A stretch of DNA of 24,580 nucleotides, from contig CAMBSS010000050.1 in the NCBI GenBank assembly GCA_945870465.1, positions 1 to 24,580 of the forward strand. The letters run 5' to 3'. This stretch comes from Bordetella parapertussis (lineage in GTDB: Bacteria > Pseudomonadota > Gammaproteobacteria > Burkholderiales > SG8-41). This document shows, one piece after another, positions 8,099 through 15,169 of the stretch; position 1 is the first letter of the stretch, and each line of letters begins with the position of its first letter. The notes under the pieces are model-generated. The model saw nothing but the letters and a program-made list of their open reading frames with translations, was not told the origin of the DNA and ran no database searches. The translations under genes and the position numbers were made by a program.

Positions 8099-8123
8099 GG
8101 CTGCTCGAAATGGAAATCGAGGT

Positions 8124-9107
8124 TTAATCCGCCCGGGCACCGGTCGCCAGCACGACCCTGCGCCATTTCTCGATTTCGTCCGCGATGATGACCGCGAATT
8201 CGCGCGGCGCGTTGCCGACGGGCTCCGCGCCCTGACCTTTCAGGTTGTCGCGCACGTCATTGTTCTGTAGCGTTTTGACGGTCTCGCGGTGCAGTTGATC
8301 GAGTATCGGTTGCGGCGTCCTGGCGGGCGCCAGCAGCCCGTACCATGCGTTCGATTCATAGCCTCGCACACCGGCTTCGTCTATCGTCGGCACGTCCGGC
8401 AATACGGTTGAACGTTTGAGCGAAGCGACGCCAAGTGCGCGCAGGCGTCCTGATTTGATATGCGGCATGGCGACCAGCACCGTCGTAAACGTGAGTTGGG
8501 TTTCGCCGCTGATTAGAGCAACGATAGACGCTGCCGCGCCTTTGTAGGGGACGTGGGTCATACGGATGCCGGCCATGCTGTTGAAGAGTTCCGCCGACAA
8601 ATGCGCCGGGGTGCCATTGCCGATCGACGCATACAGAATTTCATCCGGATGCTTTTTCGCCAGCGCGACGAGTTCCTTGACGGTTTTAACGGGCAGCGAC
8701 GGATTGATGACGAGGATATTGGGCACCGTTGCAATCAGCGTGATGGGCGCGAAGTCCTTCACCGTGTCGTAGCCGAGCTTGGGATAGAGCGAAGCATTCT
8801 GCGCGTGGCTCGCGAAAGTCGCGAGCAGCGTGTAACCATCGGGTGCTGCTTTGGCGACTGCCTCGGTGCCGACGGTACCGCTGGCGCCGACACGATTGTC
8901 GATGATCACCGGCTGGCCGAGGCTTTCGGCGAGTTTGGGGGCGATGACGCGCGCGACGGTATCGATGCCGCCGCCGGCGGGAAACGGCACCACCATGCGA
9001 ATCGGTTTGCTTGGGTAAGCCTGTGCTGCTGCCGGGGTTATACCATGCGTCAGTGCCGCAATAGTGGCGAAGGCAACTGTCCCCGCTCTTAAGTTCTTAT
9101 CCTTCAT
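8124..9107 (-). CDS. Bug-family TTT substrate-binding protein
   Basis: This full-length 327-residue Bug receptor should act in the periplasm. A signal peptide ends near TPAAAQA, followed by YPSKPIRMVVPFPAGGGIDT and VIIDNRVGASGTVG. Later family signatures are AAPDGYTLL, LYPKLGYDTVKDFAPITLIA, MTHVPYKGAAASI, LPDVPTIDEAGVRGYESNAW and the C-terminal EIEKWRRVVLATGARAD. Proline and arginine variations at the DNRPGAGG motif (here DNRVGASG) are common. It lies 14 bp after the 3-hydroxyacyl-CoA dehydrogenase, probably co-transcribed, and has no strong ribosome site of its own. The ligand is likely a carboxylate but is not identifiable. Confidence 0.93.
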   Translation of the reverse strand: MKDKNLRAGTVAFATIAALTHGITPAAAQAYPSKPIRMVVPFPAGGGIDTVARVIAPKLAESLGQPVIIDNRVGASGTVGTEAVAKAAPDGYTLLATFASHAQNASLYPKLGYDTVKDFAPITLIATVPNILVINPSLPVKTVKELVALAKKHPDEILYASIGNGTPAHLSAELFNSMAGIRMTHVPYKGAAASIVALISGETQLTFTTVLVAMPHIKSGRLRALGVASLKRSTVLPDVPTIDEAGVRGYESNAWYGLLAPARTPQPILDQLHRETVKTLQNNDVRDNLKGQGAEPVGNAPREFAVIIADEIEKWRRVVLATGARAD

Positions 9108-9121
9108 CGTTCATTCGGCCG

Positions 9122-10048
9122 CTATTTGCCGTCGGCCTTCAGTACTGTAAACGCCTGCTGCAGGACTTTCTCGATACGCGTTTTTTCCTTGGCCACGCTC
9201 TCGTCGGTCCATTCCCAGATGCCGCGCTTGGTCTTCATGCCGATATGGCCTTTGGCGATCATGTCTTTGAGGAACTGCGGCGGTTCCTTTTCATTATGCA
9301 GGCTCGGATACAGCGAAGTGCCGGCATAGAGATTGGTGTCCCAGCCCGACATTTCCTTTTGCGTCATCGGACCGCAGGCGAGAAAGCGGAAGCCGAAACC
9401 GTAACGCACCGCGGTGTCTATGCCTTCGGGCGATACCACGCCGTCGGCGACGAGATACAGCGCCTCGCGCATCATCGCGTGCTGCAGGCGGTTGCCGATA
9501 AAGCCGGGGATGTCCTTGTTGACGCGCACCGGCGCCTTGCCGAGCGCCATCTGCTGCGTTTCGAGTTTGTCGGCCACCGCTTTGTCGGTGAAGTCGGCCT
9601 GGATGATTTCGACCAGAGGCACGAGGTGGGCCGGCATGAAGTAGTGCAGGCCGACCACGCGCGAACGCGTTTTGAGGTGGCGGCCGATATCGCCGATCGG
9701 GAAAGTCGACGTATTGCTGGCGAGTGGAATATCGGGCCGCGCCAAAGTTTCGAGCTGCGAGAAAAGTTTCTGCTTGAGCGCGAGATCCTCGGTCGCGGCT
9801 TCGACGACGAGATCGATTTCCTGCCACGGAATTTCTTCAAGCGTCGCGTATGCCTTGACGAGGGCGGCCGCGCCGTCCGGCGCGTCCAGTTTTTTCAGGC
9901 CGGTCTTGACGCGCACGGGCAGCGAGCTGCGCGTTTTTTCCGACGGGCTCATCACGTGCACGTTCCAGTTGCCGGCGGCGAAAATGATGGCGATGTCACC
10001 GCCCATGATGCCGCCGCCGATGATGACTACGCTTTGCTGCTTCGCCAT
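9122..10048 (-). CDS. 3-hydroxyacyl-CoA dehydrogenase family protein
   Basis: This NAD-dependent enzyme of 308 residues would oxidise a 3-hydroxyacyl-CoA to the 3-oxoacyl-CoA in the cytoplasm. The start at 10048 follows a strong AGGAG site by 8 nt. The Rossmann motif is VVIIGGGIMGGDIA (7-20). SNTST at 111-115, the catalytic His135 in GLHYFMPAHLVPLVEII with its partner Glu147, and KDIPGFIGNRLQHAMMREAL (178-197) are the diagnostic motifs. The C-terminal dimerisation domain ends with GHIGMKTKRGIWEWTDE. Its closest known functions include 3-hydroxybutyryl-CoA and L-carnitine dehydrogenases, which share this fold, so the substrate is open. It lies 28 bp after a methyltransferase gene and 14 bp before a Bug gene, in the same direction. 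Confidence 0.9.
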   Translation of the reverse strand: MAKQQSVVIIGGGIMGGDIAIIFAAGNWNVHVMSPSEKTRSSLPVRVKTGLKKLDAPDGAAALVKAYATLEEIPWQEIDLVVEAATEDLALKQKLFSQLETLARPDIPLASNTSTFPIGDIGRHLKTRSRVVGLHYFMPAHLVPLVEIIQADFTDKAVADKLETQQMALGKAPVRVNKDIPGFIGNRLQHAMMREALYLVADGVVSPEGIDTAVRYGFGFRFLACGPMTQKEMSGWDTNLYAGTSLYPSLHNEKEPPQFLKDMIAKGHIGMKTKRGIWEWTDESVAKEKTRIEKVLQQAFTVLKADGK

Positions 10049-10076
10049 GCAATTAACTCCTGAGGATCTGTCGGTG

Positions 10077-10901
10077 CTATTTCGCGGGTTTGGTGCTCGT
10101 GCGGTTCGCGCTCCACGGGCCGGCGCTCGCGCCTTTCGAGGTGCCTTCGATGGTGCTGCCGTTGACGCGGCCGGTGTATTCCGAATTGCCCGCGCTGAAG
10201 GAAAGCTGGTCGCCGCGCAGTTTGCCGTTGGTGATTTTGATGGTATTGCCACTGGCTTTGAGCGTGCCCGTGACCACCTGGAAGGTTTGCGTGAGCGACA
10301 GTTCGCCCTGCGCAAACTGCCAGGCGCCTTCGACTTTGGCCGGCACTATCCACAGATAGGCGGTGCGGCCATCGAACGAATCGGTCTGGTCAGCCGACCA
10401 TTCGTCCATCGTGAACGCATGCGACACGATGCGCGTGCCGGGTTTCAAATCAAGGATTTTCGGGCGCAGCTTCATATTGATAGTGGGCAGCAGATACATG
10501 GTAATGACGGTCGCCTGGGAAAAGTCGCTTTCGAAGAGATCGGCCTTCATGAAGTTGGCTTTGCCGGCAACGCCTTCCTTTTCCGCATTGCGCTTGGAAA
10601 GTTCGACCATGTCCGGGTTGTACTCGATGCCGGTCGCGCGCGCGCCGCGCTTGGCGGCTGCAATCACGGTGCGGCCGTCGCCGGAGCCGAGGTCCATCAC
10701 GTAATCGACGGACGTGACTTTCGCCATGTCGAGCATCTTGTCTATCAGACCCTGCGGCGTCGGCACCCAGATGACGTCCTTGCCTTCCTGGCCGACCTGC
10801 GGCTCGAACCCTTTCTTGGCCGGCTGTGCGCAGACGCCCGCGGCCAGCACGCACAACGCGAAGGTCAACCACGAACGACGTAAAAATTGTGCAGCGGGCA
10901 T
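10077..10901 (-). CDS. Exported class I SAM-dependent methyltransferase-like protein (downstream copy)
   Basis: This 274-residue protein joins a signal peptide (1-25, cleavage after VCA), a class I methyltransferase core and a C-terminal beta-rich domain. SAM motif I is MDLGSGDGRTVIAAAKRG (69-86), followed by the acidic ribose ligand in GIEYNPDMVELS. The stretch KADLFESDFSQATVITMYLL and the PGTRIVSHAF motif resemble the FAM173/DOT1-type fold. The last 75 residues have repeated hydrophobic strands ending GRVNGSTIEGT...WSANR. AAGGAG stands 7 nt before the ATG. It is a tandem paralogue of the gene at 10948. SAM is normally cytoplasmic, so an exported methyltransferase is odd; the protein might be a pseudoenzyme or stay inside. 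The substrate is unknown. Confidence 0.85.
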   Translation of the reverse strand: MPAAQFLRRSWLTFALCVLAAGVCAQPAKKGFEPQVGQEGKDVIWVPTPQGLIDKMLDMAKVTSVDYVMDLGSGDGRTVIAAAKRGARATGIEYNPDMVELSKRNAEKEGVAGKANFMKADLFESDFSQATVITMYLLPTINMKLRPKILDLKPGTRIVSHAFTMDEWSADQTDSFDGRTAYLWIVPAKVEGAWQFAQGELSLTQTFQVVTGTLKASGNTIKITNGKLRGDQLSFSAGNSEYTGRVNGSTIEGTSKGASAGPWSANRTSTKPAK

Positions 10902-10947
10902 GCCGATACTCCTTCTATGGATTCATTGAATAACCGGGTATGACGGA

Positions 10948-11778
10948 TCAACGGCGCGCGGTACTCCACTTGGTGGTGTTGCCGCCCGTCGTGACCGTGC
11001 CTTCGATGGTATTGCCGCTGACACGGCCAGAGTAATTGGCGCCGCCCGCGCTGAAACTGAACTGATCGGCGCGCAGCTTCGCATTCGAAATCGCCGCCGT
11101 ACTGGCGCCGGACTTGAGCGAGCCCTGCACCATCTGGAACTCCTGTTTAAGCGTCAGGTCGCCCTGCGTGGAATGCCAGGTGCCGGCAACTTTGGCGGGC
11201 ACTATCCACATATGCGCGGTGCAATAGTAACTGCAGCCCTCCTTGTCAGTGACCGTCGCGGTCTCGTCGTCCTTCCACTCGCCCATGGTGAACGTGTTGG
11301 ACACGATGCGCGTGCCGGGTTTCAAATCGAGGATTTTCGGCCGCAGCTTGAGATTGATGTCGGGCAGCAGGAACAGCGTGATGACGGTGGCCTGCGAGAA
11401 ATCGGTTTCGAACAAATCGGCTTTAACGAAAGTCGCCTTGTCGGTGACGCCCGCCTTGATGGCGTTCGCCTTCGACAGTTCGACCATGTCAGGGTTGTAT
11501 TCGATGCCGGTCGAGCGAGCACCGCGCTTGGCGGCGGTGATTACGGTGCGGCCGTCTCCGGAGCCGAGATCCATGTGAACATCGGTAGACGTCAGTTTTG
11601 CGATGTCGAGCATCTTGTCGACCAGCGCCTGTGGGGTCGGCACCCAGACGACGTCTTTGCCCGGCTGACCCGAGGAAGGCTCGAACGGCTTTTGCGCGGG
11701 TTGCGCGAGAGCAACGGCGGGCAGCAGCAGCGCAACGGCGGTGAGCAACGGACGTACAAAGCTTGGTGCGTGCATCAT
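10948..11778 (-). CDS. Exported class I SAM-dependent methyltransferase-like protein (upstream copy)
   Basis: This 276-residue paralogue shares the signal peptide (cleavage after ALA near residue 25), motif I MDLGSGDGRTVITAAKRG (69-86), GIEYNPDMVELS, KADLFETDFSQATVITLFLL and the C-terminal beta domain ending WSTARR. Relative to its neighbour it has an insertion of a few residues holding C182 and C186 (CSYYC), which could form a disulfide in the periplasm. Two adjacent ATGs (11778 and 11775) follow GGGAG; the second has the better spacing. A 46-bp gap separates it from the downstream copy and 47 bp from the Bug gene upstream. The duplication is old enough for many substitutions, yet the SAM motifs remain intact in both. 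Confidence 0.85.
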   Translation of the reverse strand: MMHAPSFVRPLLTAVALLLPAVALAQPAQKPFEPSSGQPGKDVVWVPTPQALVDKMLDIAKLTSTDVHMDLGSGDGRTVITAAKRGARSTGIEYNPDMVELSKANAIKAGVTDKATFVKADLFETDFSQATVITLFLLPDINLKLRPKILDLKPGTRIVSNTFTMGEWKDDETATVTDKEGCSYYCTAHMWIVPAKVAGTWHSTQGDLTLKQEFQMVQGSLKSGASTAAISNAKLRADQFSFSAGGANYSGRVSGNTIEGTVTTGGNTTKWSTARR

Positions 11779-11825
11779 CGATCTCCCTGTTATCGAGTCC
11801 AGCGGTTGTTCCGATTTCTATTATT

Positions 11826-12797
11826 CTATTCCGGTTGCGCGCCCGATGCCTTGACTACCGGCGCCCAACGCGCGATTTCGGCCTTGATGAGCGCGCCGAA
11901 CTCTTCTGGCGTATTGCCGACCGGTATGGCGCCGTCGGCGGCGAGTTTCTCGCGGACGTCCGGCCGCGCCAGCGCCTTGGTCATTTCGGCGTTAAGCCGC
12001 ATCACGAGCTCGCGCGGCGTGCCGGCGGGTGCCAGCACCCCGTACCACTGCGTTGCGTCGTAGCCCGGCACGCCGGATTCCGCAATCGTCGGCACGTCGG
12101 GCAATAACGCCAGGCGTTTGGTATTGCCGACGGCGAGAAGCCGCAGCCGGTTCGAGCGCGTATGCGGCATGACGGCCGGCATGCCGGTGATCATCATCGA
12201 GGTCTGGCCCGCGACCAGGTCGATCAACGCCGGCCCGGTGCCTTTGTACGGCACATGCGTGAGCTGGATTTTTGCCAGCCATTCGAAATAAGCGGCCGCG
12301 AGGTGCGCGGCGCTGCCGTTGCCGCCAGAGCCGTAGAGCAGCGCTTTTGGTTTGGCGCGGGCGATGGCGAGGAAATCCTTCACCGACCGCACCGGCAGCG
12401 CGGGGTGCACCACCATGCCGTTGGGCACCATCGCGAGCAGGGTGATCGGCGCAAAGTCCTTGATCGCGTCGTACGGCAGTTTCGGGTACAGCGTCGGGTT
12501 GACGCCGAACGTACCGATATGGCCCATCACGATGGTGTAGCCGTCGGGTGCCGCGCGCGCGGCAGCTTCAACGCCTATGGTGCCCCCGGCACCGCCGCGA
12601 TTCTCGACGACGACCTGCTGGCCCATAGCCTCGGACATTTTGAGCGCGACGATGCGCGCCAGAAAATCGGTGCTGCCGCCGGGCGGGAACGGCGCGATGA
12701 AACGGACCGGTTTCACCGGATAATTTTGCGCACACGCAATGCTCACGCTGCCAGCGACCAGCACGAACGCCAGCCACTTGACGATGGTGCCAGTCAT
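11826..12797 (-). CDS. Bug-family TTT substrate-binding protein
   Basis: A complete 323-residue Bug receptor. I chose the ATG at 12797 (MTGTIVKWLAFVL) over a GTG six codons earlier, because the signal peptide begins there and GAGG precedes it closely. Cleavage is expected near IACAQ. Family motifs are YPVKPVRFIAPFPPGGSTDF, VVVENRGGAGGTIG, AAPDGYTIVMGHIG, LYPKLPYDAIKDFAPITLLA, LTHVPYKGTGPALID and LPDVPTIAESGVPGYDATQW. It follows the CoA-transferase by 28 bp in the same direction, so it may deliver the acid that the cluster activates. The ligand cannot be deduced. Confidence 0.93.
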   Translation of the reverse strand: MTGTIVKWLAFVLVAGSVSIACAQNYPVKPVRFIAPFPPGGSTDFLARIVALKMSEAMGQQVVVENRGGAGGTIGVEAAARAAPDGYTIVMGHIGTFGVNPTLYPKLPYDAIKDFAPITLLAMVPNGMVVHPALPVRSVKDFLAIARAKPKALLYGSGGNGSAAHLAAAYFEWLAKIQLTHVPYKGTGPALIDLVAGQTSMMITGMPAVMPHTRSNRLRLLAVGNTKRLALLPDVPTIAESGVPGYDATQWYGVLAPAGTPRELVMRLNAEMTKALARPDVREKLAADGAIPVGNTPEEFGALIKAEIARWAPVVKASGAQPE

Positions 12798-12803
12798 TTT
12801 CGC

Positions 12804-12829
12804 CTCACTCCTCACGTCTCACCCCTCAC
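12804..12829. repeat. Low-complexity TGAGG-type repeat between CoA-transferase and Bug genes
   Basis: On the minus strand this reads as iterated GTGAGG-like units and includes the CoA-transferase stop codon. The core GTGAGGGGTGAG recurs at 18897-18908 near another Bug gene. It places several purine-rich ribosome-site-like stretches just before the Bug start. Confidence 0.5.
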
Positions 12830-14040
12830 TTTTTATCAAGCCGGCCATCGACCGCGACACCCGCGGTCACCATTGCAGCGATGGCCGCGTCGTCGCATCC
12901 CGCTTCGCGCAGGATTTCGACGGTGTGCTGGCCGATTTTCGGCGCCGGCATGAAGTCGGTGCGCGCGCCGGCGGTGGATACGTTCACCAGCTTCATATCG
13001 ATCATGCGGCCTTCGGTCGGGTGGTCGAACTTGCGGAAAAACCCGACGTCTTTCAGGTGCGGGTCTTCCATCAGCGATTCGAGCGTGTGGTACTGCATGG
13101 CGGGCACGTCCGCCTTGTCAAATATCTCGACCCATTCGGCGGTGGTCTTTTGCGCGAGCCCCGCGGCGCGCGCCGCGAAATATTCAGGCACGTGCTTGAA
13201 GCGCGCGGCGACCGAACTAAAACGCGGATCGGTCTTGTACTCGGGTTTGCCGATGGCGTCGAACACCGCGAAGGCCTGGGCGTTGGTATTCGCCGATATG
13301 CAGATAAAGCCGTCCTTGGTCGGTGCCGGGCGCGCCCACGGATCGAAAATGCGCGGATCGCCCGTGGTGCCGATCGGCGGATCGAACGTCTGGTGATACA
13401 TATGTTCTTCAAGCACGTAGCGCGCAATGTTCTCGAACATCGGCACTTCGATCGACTGGCCTTCGCCGGTGCGCTCGCGATGATAAAGCGCCATCAGCAC
13501 CATTTGCGTGGCAATGAGCCCGGTGGTCTTGTCGGCCATCACGATGGGCACGTAGCGCGGTTCGCCAGTCGCACGATGATGCAGGGCTGCAATGCCAGCG
13601 GAGCCCTGGATGATGGAGTCGTAAGCGGGCTTGTTGCGGTAGGGGCCTGTTTGTCCGAAACCGACAATGCCGCAGTAAATGATTTTCGGGTTGATCGCCT
13701 TGACGTCTTCATACGAAAGCTTCAGCCGCGCCATCGCCGACGGGCGCACGTTCCACAGCAGGATGTCGGCCTCAGCCAGCAATTTCTTCAGCGCGCTGTA
13801 GGCTTCGGGTTTCTTGAGATCGATCGCCAGCGATCTTTTATTGCGATTCAGATGCAGGAATTTCGGCGACATATTGGGCGAGATCGCGCGCCCCGCGAGA
13901 TTGCGCACGATGTCGCCCGACGGCGGCTCGATCTTGATGATGTCGGCGCCGTAGTCGGCGAGCATCAGCGAGACCATGGGACCGACCACGACCGAAGTCA
14001 GGTCGATGACTTTTACTCCCGCGAGAGGTCCGCCGGCCAT
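12826..14040 (-). CDS. Class III CoA-transferase (CaiB/BaiF family)
   Basis: This 404-residue enzyme would move CoA from a donor thioester to a carboxylic acid. The family's N-terminal signature LAGVKVIDLTSVVVGPMVS (6-24) and DYGADIIKIEPPSGD (29-43) are followed by NRNKRSLAIDLKKPE. The catalytic aspartate is D170 in VPIVMADKTTG, matching Asp169 of formyl-CoA transferase. The C-terminal part has IGQHTVEILREAGCDDAAI. The ATG at 14040 has an ideal AGGAGG site 5 nt upstream and overlaps the stop of the 34-codon mini-ORF as TAATG. It is flanked by a dehydratase-like gene and a Bug gene, fitting activation of an imported acid. Relatives act on oxalate, carnitine, mesaconate, itaconate or succinate; the substrate is not resolvable here. 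Confidence 0.93.
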   Translation of the reverse strand: MAGGPLAGVKVIDLTSVVVGPMVSLMLADYGADIIKIEPPSGDIVRNLAGRAISPNMSPKFLHLNRNKRSLAIDLKKPEAYSALKKLLAEADILLWNVRPSAMARLKLSYEDVKAINPKIIYCGIVGFGQTGPYRNKPAYDSIIQGSAGIAALHHRATGEPRYVPIVMADKTTGLIATQMVLMALYHRERTGEGQSIEVPMFENIARYVLEEHMYHQTFDPPIGTTGDPRIFDPWARPAPTKDGFICISANTNAQAFAVFDAIGKPEYKTDPRFSSVAARFKHVPEYFAARAAGLAQKTTAEWVEIFDKADVPAMQYHTLESLMEDPHLKDVGFFRKFDHPTEGRMIDMKLVNVSTAGARTDFMPAPKIGQHTVEILREAGCDDAAIAAMVTAGVAVDGRLDKK

Positions 14041-14144
14041 TATTGCCTCCTGCCGGCAAGCATCACGTCGGCTTTCATTGCCTTGCCGGCAGTTACTATG
14101 CCGGCCTTCATTGCACTGCCGGCCGTTACTATGCCGGCTTTCAT
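14040..14144 (-). CDS. Mini-ORF of 34 codons built from three 33-bp repeats
   Basis: The ATG at 14144 overlaps the stop of the dehydratase gene as ATGA, and the TAA overlaps the CoA-transferase start as TAATG, so the reading frame fits exactly between the two. The peptide is three near-identical units: MKAGIVTAGSA, MKAGIVTAGKA, MKADVMLAGRRQ. Two of the four differences between units 1 and 2 are synonymous. It could be a coupled leader peptide, a small functional peptide, or simply a by-product of tandem duplication of a translation-start region. I do not recognise any relative. That it is translated is inference from the overlaps. Confidence 0.45.
   Translation of the reverse strand: MKAGIVTAGSAMKAGIVTAGKAMKADVMLAGRRQ
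14043..14144. repeat. Three tandem ~33-bp repeats
   Basis: On the minus strand units run 14144-14112, 14111-14079 and 14078-14043 (the last 36 bp). Units 1 and 2 match at 29 of 33 bases; the third is diverged and carries the AGGAGG site of the CoA-transferase. Each contains GCCGGC palindromes. Confidence 0.85.
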
Positions 14145-14992
14145 ACAAACTCCGCGCTGGCGTCGGTCGCCTGTGCACCGGTGGTGTCTACCGTCCACAG
14201 TTGCGCGCTCTTGCCGTCAGCGGACGGCGCGCCGCACAGCGTGAACGGCTGATCGGCGAACATTGGACGCAGGTTACGCACCGCAATGTATTTGATCGGC
14301 GTTTTCGCATGCGCTCGCGCGAGCTCGAACAGCAGCAGATTGGTCAGGCCGCCGTTCTGCACGAGTCCGGGATAGCCTTCCTTCTCTGTCACATAAGGGT
14401 AATCGTAATGGATGCGATGCCCGTTGAAGGTCAGCGCCGAATAGCGGAACAGCACGACGGGATCGGGATTGAATACTTTGCTCCACGCGGCATTGCCGGG
14501 CGGCGTTTTCGGCGCGGATTTCGGCGCATTCGGCGCGGGTTCCTCGCGATAGACCACGTCCATTTCTTCCGTAATCGCGAGCCCGCGCGGGCTGATCATG
14601 TCGGTCTTGACGGTGACGAACACCATTTGTCCCGTGCGGCCCTGCTTGATGGTGACTTCCTTGATGGTCGCTTCCTTCTTTACTTCGTCGCCGACGCGCA
14701 GCGCGTCGTGCATCCAGGTGCGGCGGCCGGCGTTCATGCGGCGCGGCAGCGGCACCGGCGGCAAAAAGTCGCCGCGCGTCGGATGCCCGTCGTGGCCGAC
14801 CTGCGACTGACGCACCACGCGCGGAAACAGCATCACCTGCCAGCCCGCGGGCAGCGGATCGCCGAACTTGGGCACCGGGTCGTCGCGGTCTAGTGTCGCC
14901 GCCAGGCGATGCACGGCGGGGATGGTCACGTAATCGACGTCGGTTTCCCGCTCGCCTATCCAGTCTTTGAGTTTTTCGAGGTCCTGCGCCAC
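14141..14992 (-). CDS. MaoC/FAS1-like acyl-CoA dehydratase (mesaconyl-C4-CoA hydratase type)
   Basis: This 283-residue protein has the double hot-dog layout of FAS1-like dehydratases such as mesaconyl-C4-CoA hydratase and HTD2. The N-terminal half includes PLPRRMNAGRRTWMHDALRVG. The C-terminal half has the hydratase motif LFRYSALTFNGHRIHYDYPY, followed by EGYPGLVQNGGLTNLLL. In better-known members the last stretch reads closer to VVHGPL, so VQNGG is a variation near the active site. The GTG at 14992 is chosen because AGGAGG lies 8 nt upstream; an in-frame extension lacks a site. It would add or remove water on a CoA thioester, matching the adjacent CoA-transferase. The exact substrate is inferred, not seen. 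Confidence 0.82.
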   Translation of the reverse strand: MAQDLEKLKDWIGERETDVDYVTIPAVHRLAATLDRDDPVPKFGDPLPAGWQVMLFPRVVRQSQVGHDGHPTRGDFLPPVPLPRRMNAGRRTWMHDALRVGDEVKKEATIKEVTIKQGRTGQMVFVTVKTDMISPRGLAITEEMDVVYREEPAPNAPKSAPKTPPGNAAWSKVFNPDPVVLFRYSALTFNGHRIHYDYPYVTEKEGYPGLVQNGGLTNLLLFELARAHAKTPIKYIAVRNLRPMFADQPFTLCGAPSADGKSAQLWTVDTTGAQATDASAEFV

Positions 14993-15169
14993 GGTTACTG
15001 CCTCCTGCCGGGATGCTGTTATGAGCCTGCGGAGGCGTGATTCTAGCAATGTTTACGCGCTTCATGAGCATGAAGGCGCCTTGCTGCGGGGCCTCCGCCG
15101 CGAACGCCGCGACGCCGCGCGCGAGGAGCGCCAGCGCCGAGTTCCCACGAATAGCGAAACGCGGGCAGG

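Noticed and set aside
14043..14144. CRISPR-like array
   Set aside because: Units are 33 bp head-to-tail with no spacers, so this is a tandem repeat.
12739..14244. A 501-codon open frame on the plus strand
   Set aside because: It lies opposite the CoA-transferase gene and has the arginine- and histidine-rich look of a shadow frame.
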